A stretch of DNA of 7,726 nt from Pseudomonadota bacterium (GCA_023394965.1 JAEWZX010000008.1:1-7726), one strand, 5' to 3'; positions 1 through 6,763 are shown, counted from the stretch's first letter. The notes: generated by a model from the letters alone, not told the origin. Translations and numbers: made by a program.

Positions 1-401
1 ACGCCACAGGTCGCGGGTCCTCTTAGCCCGCGCGGACAGCGGCAGGGGCTCAACGCTACAGGCGAACCCTCCCCGTCGCACCGGCTGACCATGTCGCACA
101 GGAGTGTAATCCGGGTTCAGGTTTGAAGTTCGTGCGTTTTCGGACACACGAGGCCCGGCAGGCCACCACCCAAACCGCGCCGCTGTTACGGTCACCGCCA
201 GGGGCCCCCGCATGCGGGTGTGCCCCATCCCGCTCCCGGGAGCTACGCCACGCGCTTCGCGCAGGGTTCGCTCGGCCGCGTGATCTTATCTTTGTAGGCG
301 TTATCGTCCGGGCTCGCCGCCGGATGCTTTTGTGTGTCTGTTGGGGATCCAGTCCCGGCCCTTCGCCAGATGCGAACATGACGCCAGAACTCCGGCTGGC
401 G
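1..401. other. GC-rich hairpin-dense region without a supported gene
   Basis: No reading frame here gives a protein I recognise. The longest frames are arginine-rich and low in ordinary secondary-structure content, typical of shadow frames in GC-rich DNA. Several perfect or near-perfect inverted repeats are visible: 130-136 with 145-151 (7 bp), 201-205 with 222-226 enclosing a palindrome at 207-218, the palindrome at 232-243, a GCGC-type hairpin at 252-263, and 382-387 with 396-401 at the engB stop codon. None is followed by a clear T-run, so I do not call a terminator. In sphingomonads I would have expected another gene, often argB, after engB; no start of it is visible here. The region may hold a structured RNA, but it does not match what I remember of RNase P RNA, tmRNA or SRP RNA. 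Confidence 0.4.
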
Positions 402-1055
402 CTAAACCCCCGCATCCCCCAGCACGGCGGCGCGCAGTTCGCCGATGCCCATGCCCTTTTCCGCGCTGGTGACGTGGATTTCGGGATAGGCGGCGACATG
501 TTTGCGGGCCTCGGCCTCGGTCGCCTCGATCACCTTGGCAAGTTCGCTGGCCTTCATCTTGTCGGCCTTGGTCAGCACGACGCGGTACCCCACGGCTGCC
601 TCGTCCAGCATCTTCATCATTTCGCGGTCGACATCCTTGGGGCCGTGGCGGCCGTCCACCAGCACCAGCGTGCGCGCCAGCACCGGACGACCGCGCAGAT
701 AGGTGCGGACCAGCGCCTTCCACTTTTCGACCACCTTCACCGGGGCCTTGGCAAAGCCATAGCCGGGCATGTCCACCAGGCGGAACAGCGTCGGGTCGCC
801 GACCTCGAAGAAGTTCAGTTCCTGCGTTCGGCCCGGCGTCACCGAGGCACGCGCGATCGCCTTGCGCCCGGTCAGCGCGTTGAGCAGCGAGCTCTTGCCG
901 ACGTTGGAACGTCCGCAAAAAGCGATTTCGGGCACGGTCGGTTCGGGCAGGAACTTGAGCTGCGGGGCCGAGAGGAGGAAATCCACCCGGCCCGAAAACA
1001 GCTTGTTCGCCCGCCGTTCGAGCGCGGCCCGTTCGGCAGCCTGTTCGTCGCTCAT
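402..1055 (-). CDS. engB: Ribosome biogenesis GTP-binding protein EngB (YihA/YsxC)
   Basis: 217-residue TRAFAC-class GTPase that in studied bacteria binds GTP and is needed for late assembly of the large ribosomal subunit in the cytoplasm. The G motifs are all visible: G1 GRSNVGKS at residues 48-55, the switch I region SVTPGRT at 71-77 with the G2 threonine, G3 DMPG at 95-98, G4 TKAD at 162-165 and G5 TSAEKG near 196-201. Length is typical for the proteobacterial family. I chose the ATG at 1055 because it overlaps the yidC stop codon (TGATG), the usual coupled arrangement; the longer open frame upstream is out-of-frame yidC sequence. It is the last gene of the rpmH-rnpA-yidD-yidC-engB operon. 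The N-terminal 40 residues before the G domain are a usual short extension. Confidence 0.97.
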   Translation of the reverse strand: MSDEQAAERAALERRANKLFSGRVDFLLSAPQLKFLPEPTVPEIAFCGRSNVGKSSLLNALTGRKAIARASVTPGRTQELNFFEVGDPTLFRLVDMPGYGFAKAPVKVVEKWKALVRTYLRGRPVLARTLVLVDGRHGPKDVDREMMKMLDEAAVGYRVVLTKADKMKASELAKVIEATEAEARKHVAAYPEIHVTSAEKGMGIGELRAAVLGDAGV

Positions 1056-2833
1056 CACCCTGCCTTGGCCGCGGCTTCGGCCGCTTTCTTCGCCTTCTCT
1101 TCCTCGATCATCGCGCGCATCTGCGGATGTTTGGAATAGAGGTATTTCTGCTGCGCCAGCGTCAGCACGTTGGAGGTGACCCAGTAAAGCAGCAGGCCGG
1201 CGGCAAAGGGGGCCATCACGAACATCAGGATCCACGGCATGATGTTAAAGATCTGCTGCTGCATCGGGTCCATCGCGCTGGGGTTGAGCTTGAAGGTCAG
1301 CCACATGGTGAAGCCAAGCAGCACTGCCAGCACGCCGAGGCCGAAGACGATCATCAGGAACTGCGGCACCTGAACGCCGACCAGCGACAGCGCATTGGCG
1401 AGATTGGCCGGGTCGGGCGCGGCAAGGTCCTTGATCCACAGGAATTCGCGATGGCGCATCTCGATGCCGAGCACGAGCACCTTGTAGAGCGCGAAGAAGA
1501 CCGGGATCTGCAGCAACATCGGCAAACAGCCGGCAACCGGGTTCACCTTCTCCGTCTTGTACAGCTCCATGATCTTCTGCTGCTGGAGCTGTTTGTCGTC
1601 CTTGTGCTTTTCCTGAATGGCTTTCATCTTCGGCTGGATCGCCTTCATCGAAGCCATGCTGGCGAAGCCCTTCTGCGCGATCGGGAACATCAGTCCGCGA
1701 ACGATGAAGGTCAGCGCGATGATCGCGATGCCGAAATTGCCCACCGCATCGTAAATCGTGCGCAGCAGCCACAGCATCGGCTTTTCGAACCAGCGGAACC
1801 GGCCCCAGTCGATCGCGAGACCGAACTTCTGCAGGCCCGCATCCTCATAGGAATCGAGGATCACGCTTTCCTTCGCCCCTGCATACAGGCGCGACGTCAC
1901 GGTAAGCGCCTTGCCCGCCGGAACGGTCGCCGCTTCGTAGATCATGTCGGAACGATAGATTTCATTGCCCAGCGCGCGGAAAGTGGTTTCCGGCGCCGTG
2001 CCATCCTGCGGGACAAGCGCGGACAGCCAGTAGATGTCGGTGAAGCCGACCCAGCTGGTACGGCCTTCGGGCGAGATGCGCTGATCATCGTCCAGATCGC
2101 CATAATCGATATCGTAATTGGCACTGTCGCCAAACACACCGATCGGCCCGGAATGCGCGATCCACAGATCTTCGCTGGCCGTGCGGCTGGTGCGATTGAC
2201 CAGGCCGAAAGGCTGCACGACCGCGGGATTGCCACCCGTATTGGCAACTTTCTGTTCGGCCGTGATCATGTATTTGTCGTCGATCGAATAGCGGATGGAA
2301 AAGGTCAGCCCTTCGCCATTGTCATGCGTCAGCGTGACCGGGGTGTCCGCGCTCAGAACATTGCCGTCCGCTTCCCACAGGGTCTGCGGACCGGGCACCT
2401 TGAGGTTCGAGCCCACCCAGCCGAACTGGGCGAACTGCTGTGCCGGCGTGCCGTTGGGCGAAAAGATCCGGACGGGATCGCTATCGTCATCGGCGCTTTC
2501 GGCATAGTCCTTCAGCACGACGTCATCGATCACGCCGCCGCGCAGATTGATCGAACCGGCAACGCGCGGGGCATCGATACGGATGCGGTCGGGGCTGGCG
2601 AGAGCGGTTTCGATATCGGCCGCTTCCTGCGCCTGCATCGCCGGATCGACGAGCCCGCCGGTGCGGGAATGGCGCGTGGCGGCCTGGCTGGCCTGTTCGG
2701 TCGGCGTGTCGGCGCGATCTTGCACCAGCGCCTGTTCGGGCTGCGGATACAGAAAATCCATCGCCGAAGTCCATCCCACAAGCAGCAGGAAAGAGAGCGC
2801 AATGGCGATGATCAGGTTACGCTGGTTATCCAA
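1055..2833 (-). CDS. yidC: Membrane protein insertase YidC (Oxa1 family)
   Basis: 592-residue inner-membrane insertase that places membrane proteins into the lipid bilayer alone or with SecYEG. It has the Gram-negative layout: an N-terminal transmembrane anchor (about residues 6-24), a large periplasmic beta-rich domain (about 50-340), then the conserved insertase core (about 350-570). The core shows the positively charged groove residue R379 in ALTFIVRGLMFP, a charged cytoplasmic coiled-coil hairpin (about 395-430), the signature NPVAGCLP (431-438) and the final helices around 530-560. A lysine- and alanine-rich tail (about 578-592) is cytoplasmic and may contact the ribosome. The start is a TTG codon (reads DNQRNL next), which matches the family N-terminus; no ATG or GTG is in frame nearby upstream. 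It lies 68 bases after yidD and its stop overlaps the engB start. Confidence 0.97.
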   Translation of the reverse strand: MDNQRNLIIAIALSFLLLVGWTSAMDFLYPQPEQALVQDRADTPTEQASQAATRHSRTGGLVDPAMQAQEAADIETALASPDRIRIDAPRVAGSINLRGGVIDDVVLKDYAESADDDSDPVRIFSPNGTPAQQFAQFGWVGSNLKVPGPQTLWEADGNVLSADTPVTLTHDNGEGLTFSIRYSIDDKYMITAEQKVANTGGNPAVVQPFGLVNRTSRTASEDLWIAHSGPIGVFGDSANYDIDYGDLDDDQRISPEGRTSWVGFTDIYWLSALVPQDGTAPETTFRALGNEIYRSDMIYEAATVPAGKALTVTSRLYAGAKESVILDSYEDAGLQKFGLAIDWGRFRWFEKPMLWLLRTIYDAVGNFGIAIIALTFIVRGLMFPIAQKGFASMASMKAIQPKMKAIQEKHKDDKQLQQQKIMELYKTEKVNPVAGCLPMLLQIPVFFALYKVLVLGIEMRHREFLWIKDLAAPDPANLANALSLVGVQVPQFLMIVFGLGVLAVLLGFTMWLTFKLNPSAMDPMQQQIFNIMPWILMFVMAPFAAGLLLYWVTSNVLTLAQQKYLYSKHPQMRAMIEEEKAKKAAEAAAKAG

Positions 2834-2887
2834 GGTCGGTCCCGTCTTTATCCGGTCGAAAATATGAATGTGGGGAGGTGTCTTAGC

Positions 2888-2899
2888 CTGTCAAGACAG
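2888..2899. promoter_or_regulatory. Perfect inverted repeat containing a TTGACA element, upstream of yidC
   Basis: CTGTC-AA-GACAG is a perfect 5+5 bp inverted repeat between yidD and yidC. On the minus strand it contains a consensus -35 hexamer TTGACA (2894-2889). No good -10 hexamer lies 16-18 bp downstream; the closest AT-rich match (CATATT) is 22 bp away. It could be a weak internal promoter, an operator, or chance. Confidence 0.25.
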
Positions 2900-2901
2900 T
2901 A

Positions 2902-3111
2902 CTAGGGCACCGGGTCATGGCCGTGGCCGCCCCAGGGATGGCAGCGCAATATACGCTTCGTCGCCAACCATCCACCCTTGATCGCACCGTATTTTCGCAA
3001 AGCTTCGATGGCATACTGGCTGCAGGAGGGCTGATAGCGGCAGGTTGGCGGCAGAATACGGCTGGGGCCGAGCTGCCACAGGCGGGCGATCCAGATGAAT
3101 ATATACTTCAT
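2902..3111 (-). CDS. yidD: Membrane protein insertion efficiency factor YidD
   Basis: 69-residue small protein of the YidD (haemolytic-alpha) family, thought to sit at the inner face of the membrane through an amphipathic N-terminus and to assist YidC/Sec-dependent insertion. The diagnostic motifs are present: the cysteine-rich CRYQPSCSQYAIEA (24-37) and the C-terminal RCHPWGGHGHDPVP (56-69). The N-terminus (MKYIFIWIARLW) is hydrophobic and amphipathic, as expected. The ATG overlaps the rnpA stop (ATGA), so translation is probably coupled to RnpA, and yidC follows directly. Length and context are typical. Confidence 0.96.
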   Translation of the reverse strand: MKYIFIWIARLWQLGPSRILPPTCRYQPSCSQYAIEALRKYGAIKGGWLATKRILRCHPWGGHGHDPVP

Positions 3112-3491
3112 GCCCGGCGGCTGCGGCGCTGGCGCGGTGGGCGCGGCCGGTCGCCCTTGCCATCGGCGGCGCGCGACAGGGCGGCAGTCAGTTCGGCGCG
3201 CAGGGCAGCAAAATCGCGTTCCACCCCGCCGTCACGACCGATCAGGATATGATCGTGATCGGCCAGGCCTTCGTCGGGCAATGCCGCCCACAGCAACTCG
3301 CGAAACCGCCGCTTCATCCGGTTGCGCACGACGGCGTTGCCGATTTTCTTGGTCACGGTGATGCCGTAGCGCTTGCCCTTTCCCCCATTCGGATGGGCCA
3401 GCAGCACGAAACCCGGCCGCGCCACGCGCAGCCCGCGATTCGCGGCGAGAAAGTCGCGGCGCTTGCTGATTACGGAAAGCGAGGGGTGCAT
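3108..3491 (-). CDS. rnpA: Ribonuclease P protein component
   Basis: 127-residue basic protein subunit of RNase P, which binds the catalytic RNA and the 5' leader of precursor tRNAs to support 5' maturation. The RNR signature is clear: RNRMKRRFREL at residues 56-66, preceded by GITVTKKIGNAVV, the central strand and helix of the fold. The N-terminus has the usual LSVISKRRDF pattern. The C-terminus (about 110-127) is an Arg/Pro-rich tail, probably disordered, as is common in alphaproteobacteria. It lies 87 bases downstream of rpmH in the same operon and overlaps yidD by 4 bases. The ribosome-binding site before the ATG is poor, so its translation may depend on rpmH or on an alternative upstream context. 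Confidence 0.96.
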   Translation of the reverse strand: MHPSLSVISKRRDFLAANRGLRVARPGFVLLAHPNGGKGKRYGITVTKKIGNAVVRNRMKRRFRELLWAALPDEGLADHDHILIGRDGGVERDFAALRAELTAALSRAADGKGDRPRPPRQRRSRRA

Positions 3492-3510
3492 GGCAGCCAG
3501 ATACGCGAAC

Positions 3511-3530
3511 GGGCCCCCGAATGGGAGCCC
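3511..3530. other. Hairpin in the rpmH-rnpA spacer
   Basis: An inverted repeat of 8 bp with one internal mismatch (GGGCCCCC / GGGAGCCC, loop GAAT) lies between rpmH and rnpA. On the minus strand no T-run follows it, so it is not a full intrinsic terminator. It could be an mRNA processing or stability element that sets the large RpmH:RnpA ratio. Confidence 0.35.
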
Positions 3531-3578
3531 GCCAGCATTTCGGTGATTGTCGCCACGCCGAAAGCGCAGCGCGTCACA

Positions 3579-3713
3579 TCACGCGCAAAGGTTCTTGCGG
3601 CCACGGGCGCGGCGGGCGCGCAGGACCTTGCGGCCACCCGGGGTAGCCTTGCGAGCGAAGAAACCGTGGCGGCGCGCACGCACGAGGTTCGAGGGCTGGA
3701 ATGTCCGCTTCAT
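3579..3713 (-). CDS. rpmH: 50S ribosomal protein L34
   Basis: A 44-residue, highly basic protein of the large ribosomal subunit. The full sequence is a textbook L34: it starts MKRTFQPSNLVRARRHGFF, continues with ARKATPGGRKVLRARRARGR and ends KNLCA. The start at 3713 is supported by an AAGGA Shine-Dalgarno sequence 7 bases upstream and by family length. It is the first gene of the minus-strand operon leading to rnpA, yidD, yidC and engB; rpmH-rnpA adjacency is almost universal in bacteria. It lies just below a strong intrinsic terminator at 3772-3797. Confidence 0.98.
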   Translation of the reverse strand: MKRTFQPSNLVRARRHGFFARKATPGGRKVLRARRARGRKNLCA

Positions 3714-3771
3714 CGGATCGTCCTTACAAAAGAATTTCGTTCAGCTTTCGGCACGAGAGAATCGCACCAAC

Positions 3772-3797
3772 AAAAAGGGCCGCTGCTGCCAGCGACC
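3772..3797 (-). terminator. Rho-independent terminator after the ClpP-like gene
   Basis: On the minus strand an 8-bp GC-rich stem (GGTCGCTG / CAGCGGCC, one G-T pair, loop GCAG) is followed by CTTTTTG. It sits about 40 bases after the stop codon of the upstream gene (3838) and 58 bases before rpmH, so it most simply ends that gene's transcript and insulates the rpmH operon. Confidence 0.8.
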
Positions 3798-3812
3798 GCC
3801 TACAGGGCCGCG

Positions 3813-3841
3813 CGACTAAGCTAAACACCCCTGCTCGTCAA
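3813..3841 (-). promoter_or_regulatory. Candidate promoter upstream of rpmH (weak -10)
   Basis: On the minus strand TTGACG (3841-3836) is followed after 17 bases by TAGTCG (3818-3813). The -35 is near consensus and overlaps the TGA stop of the preceding gene; the -10 matches poorly. It lies upstream of the terminator at 3772-3797, so if it drives rpmH the terminator would act in the leader. I see no convincing promoter in the 58 bases between terminator and rpmH. Confidence 0.3.
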
Positions 3842-4731
3842 GAGAAAGTAACGTCGGCATAGGGCAGTTGCGGCGCAGGCTGCGCTGGCTTGGCCTGCCC
3901 ACGCACCTTGGCAGGTTGCGGCTGCTGCGTCCAACGGCGCATGTCGCCGGCATTCAGCCACAAGGCGCGATGGTGAGGGACCGAATTGGTAAAGTTGTAG
4001 AATGCCCGCGCCTGGTCGCTGCTCATGCCCATTTCGCGATAGTAGTCGAGATACTGCCGATTCTCCGGCGAATCGATGGCGAAATCGTCAGCCTCGCGGC
4101 CATAGGGATCCATCCAGCTGTGCACTGCAAATTCGGCACCCGACGATATGTCGCGCTCAACACCGGCAAAGAAGAGTTCGACCGCGCCCGAACGGACGGA
4201 ACCGATGGCAGGAACATGGGTGACCAGCCCGGCGGCGCGAATCATCCGGCCCAGCCGCAGGTTCGCACGATCATCCTGGGTGCCGGGGCATTCGACCATG
4301 TCGAGCTGCGCCAGCTTTGGAAAGTCGCGCAGCATGGCGCGGAACTGGCCCGGCGTGGACGCATCGGTTTCGCCCACCAGTGCCACGCGTCGTTCGTCGA
4401 GCACCCTGAACGGGCCGTATTGCGCCACACCGCCGCGATAGTTGCGGAACCGGCGATCAACGAAGGCAGGCGCTTTCCACGCGGGCAAGGCGGCGGATTC
4501 ATAGGCCTGCGGACGAACCGCTGCGAGCTGTGCGGGCTGGCCACTCTGCTGCATCGTGGGCCGGGAAAGGGGTGTCGCGACCACGATTGCCCGGCCCTCA
4601 TGCATCTGCTGGACGGTCGGGATCGAAACGTAGACCACTGGCAGGTTCACCAGCGCGAGGGATTGCGCGGAACCAGGCGATGCAATCAATGCACCGACTG
4701 CGGCGAGCAGGAGAGCAGCGAATCGAAACAT
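3838..4731 (-). CDS. Secreted ClpP/crotonase-fold protein, putative periplasmic serine hydrolase
   Basis: 297-residue protein of unknown precise function. It begins with a Sec signal peptide (MFRFAALLLAAVGALIASPG, likely cleaved after GSA at 22). Residues about 115-215 resemble the ClpP/crotonase-like fold seen in many alphaproteobacterial periplasmic proteins: VALVGETDASTPGQF, then LRLGRMIRAAGLVTHVP, then SGAVELFFAGV and GAEFAVHS. By comparison with ClpP, S181 (in RSGA) and H204 (in AVHSW) are the candidate nucleophile and base; a third residue could be D208 or D215/D216. The C-terminus (about 265-297) is Pro/Gln/Ala-rich and probably disordered. I chose the ATG at 4731 because it places the signal peptide at the N-terminus; an extension to a TTG at 4770 is possible but adds an unlikely preceding segment. 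It has its own terminator. Relatives are often annotated vaguely as alpha/beta hydrolase. Confidence 0.75.
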   Translation of the reverse strand: MFRFAALLLAAVGALIASPGSAQSLALVNLPVVYVSIPTVQQMHEGRAIVVATPLSRPTMQQSGQPAQLAAVRPQAYESAALPAWKAPAFVDRRFRNYRGGVAQYGPFRVLDERRVALVGETDASTPGQFRAMLRDFPKLAQLDMVECPGTQDDRANLRLGRMIRAAGLVTHVPAIGSVRSGAVELFFAGVERDISSGAEFAVHSWMDPYGREADDFAIDSPENRQYLDYYREMGMSSDQARAFYNFTNSVPHHRALWLNAGDMRRWTQQPQPAKVRGQAKPAQPAPQLPYADVTFS

Positions 4732-4795
4732 TTGGCTTGCATGCAGCGGACCGGGTTTCCAGCTTCCCAAGGCATATGCTTAAGCGTTCGTTAGG

Positions 4796-4801
4796 TATGA
4801 T
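4796..4801 (+). promoter_or_regulatory. Candidate -10 element for comM
   Basis: TATGAT (5 of 6 matches to TATAAT) lies between the divergent ClpP-like gene and comM. A matching -35 is not evident at 16-18 bp spacing (the sequence there is around CATATG). Transcription from here would begin near 4808, which argues against the ATG at 4816 and for a start at 4876 or 4888. Confidence 0.3.
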
Positions 4802-4875
4802 TCCGGGGCGGGCGAATGGGCCGTCTTTCTCCTCGACAAGGCGCACGCCTGCCGCCATCACCGGCGCGAGTTGGG

Positions 4876-5805
4876 GTGGGGGATATTCTGGTCGCACTGG
4901 TAAGAACGGTTGCCTATCTCGGGCTTGAAGCACGCAGCGTCGAAGTTCAGTGTTCGGTCGCACCGGGCCTGCCCAAGTTCAATATCGTGGGGCTGGCCGA
5001 CAAGGCGGTAGGCGAAAGCAAGGAACGCGTTCGCGCCGCCCTCGCCAGCATGGGGCTTGCCCTTCCGCCCAAGCGCATCACCATCAACCTGTCACCGGCC
5101 GATCTGCCCAAGGAAGGATCGCATTACGACCTGCCGATCGCCCTTGCCCTGCTGGCAGCGATGGGCGTGACAGATGCCGAACAACTTGGCGACTGGATTG
5201 CGGTGGGCGAGCTGGCGCTCGATGCGCGGATCGTCCCTTCGCCCGGCGTACTGCTGGCCGCCATTCACGCAAGCGAGCAGGAAGTCGGCCTGATCTGCCC
5301 CCGGCTGCAGGGTTCGGAAGCTCGGTGGGCGAGCAATGTGCCGATATGCGCGGCCCCCGATCTGGCGAGCCTGCTCAACCATCTCAAAGGAACCCAGCGG
5401 CTGCCCGATCCCGAACCCGGTATCGTCGAGATCGAACCGGCCGGAGCGGATCTGAAACAGGTAAAAGGGCAGGAAACGGCCAAGCGGGCGCTCGAAATCG
5501 CGGCGGCAGGGGGACACAATCTGCTCATGATCGGGCCTCCCGGCGCTGGGAAGAGCCTGCTTGCAAGTTGCCTCCCCGGCATTCTTCCGCCGCTGTCCGC
5601 CGCAGAAGCGCTGGAAGTGAGCATGGTACAGTCGGTGGCCGGAACGCTGGAAGAAGGCCGCATCAGCCGCACCCGTCCTTTCCGGGCACCGCACCATTCG
5701 GCAAGCATGGCGGCCCTCACCGGGGGCGGTTTGCGGGTGAAGCCAGGCGAGGTCAGCCTTGCCCATCTGGGTGTGCTGTTTCTCGATGAACTGCCGGAAT
5801 TCCAC
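4876..5805 (+). pseudogene. comM: ComM/YifB Mg-chelatase-like AAA+ ATPase, 3' part lost by insertion
   Basis: ComM is a hexameric helicase that drives branch migration during natural transformation in the cytoplasm. The N-terminal Lon-like domain is intact (VRTVAYLGLEARSVEVQ..., GLPKFNIVGLADKAVGESKE, LPKEGSHYDLPIALAL), followed by the Mg-chelatase AAA+ core with Walker A GPPGAGKS (5533-5556), RAPHHSAS and Walker B LFLDE (5776-5790). Homology ends after LDELPEF at 5802; the frame then reads HGIM and stops at 5815-5817 in foreign sequence. Full-length ComM is about 500 residues, so roughly the last 190 (sensor motifs, arginine finger and C-terminal domain) are missing from this window. The start is uncertain: GTG at 4876, CTG at 4888 (where the family usually has Met in MVALVRTVAYLG) and ATG at 4816 are all in frame. 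The protein is expected to be inactive. Confidence 0.9.
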
Positions 5806-5885
5806 GGCATTATGTAGCAAGCGCACCAAACCGATGACGGGTGTAACGCCCCGAGCGGATAGGTGCCTCGCAAACGATGATGCTT

Positions 5886-5899
5886 CTCCAATAATGGAG
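5886..5899 (+). promoter_or_regulatory. Hairpin covering the Shine-Dalgarno sequence of the cargo gene
   Basis: CTCCA-ATAA-TGGAG is a perfect 5-bp stem with a 4-base loop. Its 3' arm contains the GGAG (5896-5899) that lies 9 bases before the GTG start at 5909. Pairing would hide the ribosome-binding site. The same GGAG is what supports the GTG as the start. Confidence 0.4.
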
Positions 5900-5908
5900 T
5901 GACAGAGC

Positions 5909-6763
5909 GTGGAAGTAAGTTATGAATCCCTCATGGGGGAAAATACACCGCACATCGTACTGCGGCTGAACACCAAGCAGCCGATTGAGCTAACTGATTT
6001 CGTCCACGCATTTACGGCGCTGGCAAATGAGTACGAACGTTTCGTTCGCACTACGCATCCAGAACTCGCCGATCAGGCTACGGTTTACGTCAAACAAGTT
6101 CGCGAGGGTTCAATAGAGGCGGAACTCTGGAACGCGGCAATGCTGGGCGGTGCCTTTGCGATTTCGCAGATGGACCAGTTGCTGATCCTAGAGCAGTTCG
6201 TGAGGCAATATGGTACCCGCTTAAGCTCCTTTTTTATTCCTGGCGGGCGCCTGCCAGATGCCGCGAAAAAAGAACTCAATGACTTTATGGGGCAAGTCGC
6301 CGCCATAGCCAACGATCCCAACGGAACCGCCGAGATAGCCGCCGCAACTTATGAGGATAAAGAACGGAAGATAAAGGCCGCAGTAAAGTTCAATTCGACC
6401 CAAGCTAAAACTGCGGAGCGTGAGATAGAGGCTCAGAAGCGGGAGATGGAGAACAAGACTGCTGCCGATCACGAGCGGGTGCTGATGAGGTTTGTCCGGC
6501 CCTCAATCGAGAAGGTTTCAAGCCACAAACGGACTGGCGAAAGAGCCATGATTGAGGCCGTTTACGATAAGCCACTATCCGTTGTTTATGCATCTGATCT
6601 CGCGCGCGAACGGATTCAGCATGAGATGAAAGAAAGCGCAGGAAACATTTTCCGGCTGCTGTTCGACGTGGACGTAAATGTCGAATCGAGCAAAGGTAAG
6701 CCGATCGCATACCGAATTATGGCAGTTCATGACATAACCGATGCTCCCGAGGACGATGACTAA
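5909..6763 (+). CDS. Uncharacterised 284-residue cargo protein of the IS1595-type element
   Basis: I do not recognise a named family with certainty. Visible layout: an N-terminal alpha/beta segment (about 14-75) with IVLRLNTKQPIELTDFVHAF, EYERFV and YVKQVREGSIEAEL; a moderately hydrophobic helical stretch (about 76-110) that is probably not a true membrane span; a charged, coiled-coil-like helix (about 145-195, rich in Lys/Glu); and a C-terminal segment (about 205-276) with alternating strands ending NVESSKGKPIAYRIMAVHDI, then an acidic tail. No catalytic motif, Walker motif, zinc site or signal peptide is visible. The REGSIEAEL turn loosely resembles N-terminal adaptor-like domains of bacterial conflict proteins, but this is a weak impression. 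Start GTG at 5909 is supported by GGAG 9 bases upstream. Its stop overlaps the stop of the opposing DUF6471 gene. Composition fits the element, not comM, so it was probably carried in. Confidence 0.7.
   Translation: MEVSYESLMGENTPHIVLRLNTKQPIELTDFVHAFTALANEYERFVRTTHPELADQATVYVKQVREGSIEAELWNAAMLGGAFAISQMDQLLILEQFVRQYGTRLSSFFIPGGRLPDAAKKELNDFMGQVAAIANDPNGTAEIAAATYEDKERKIKAAVKFNSTQAKTAEREIEAQKREMENKTAADHERVLMRFVRPSIEKVSSHKRTGERAMIEAVYDKPLSVVYASDLARERIQHEMKESAGNIFRLLFDVDVNVESSKGKPIAYRIMAVHDITDAPEDDD

Noticed and set aside
382..401. Terminator for engB
   Set aside because: A 6-bp stem overlaps the stop codon but no T-run follows on the minus strand.
56..499. 147-residue minus-strand frame downstream of engB
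   Set aside because: It starts inside engB in another frame, is Arg-rich and shows no family features or ribosome-binding site.
123..1139. 338-residue open frame on the plus strand
   Set aside because: It runs antisense through engB, has no recognisable domain, and its only non-overlapping part is the low-confidence GC-rich region.
1127..2905. 592-residue open frame on the plus strand opposite yidC
   Set aside because: It is an exact antisense shadow of yidC, His/Arg-rich with no recognisable domain; yidC is certain.
3249..3824. 191-residue plus-strand frame opposite rnpA and rpmH
   Set aside because: Shadow of two certain genes on the other strand.
3868..4794. 308-residue plus-strand frame opposite the ClpP-like gene
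   Set aside because: Composition is typical of an antisense shadow; the opposite strand has a signal peptide and a recognisable fold.
5872..5879. AAACGATG as a third copy of the operator-like repeat
   Set aside because: Only 8 bases match and the TATA and palindromic parts are missing; expected by chance at this level.
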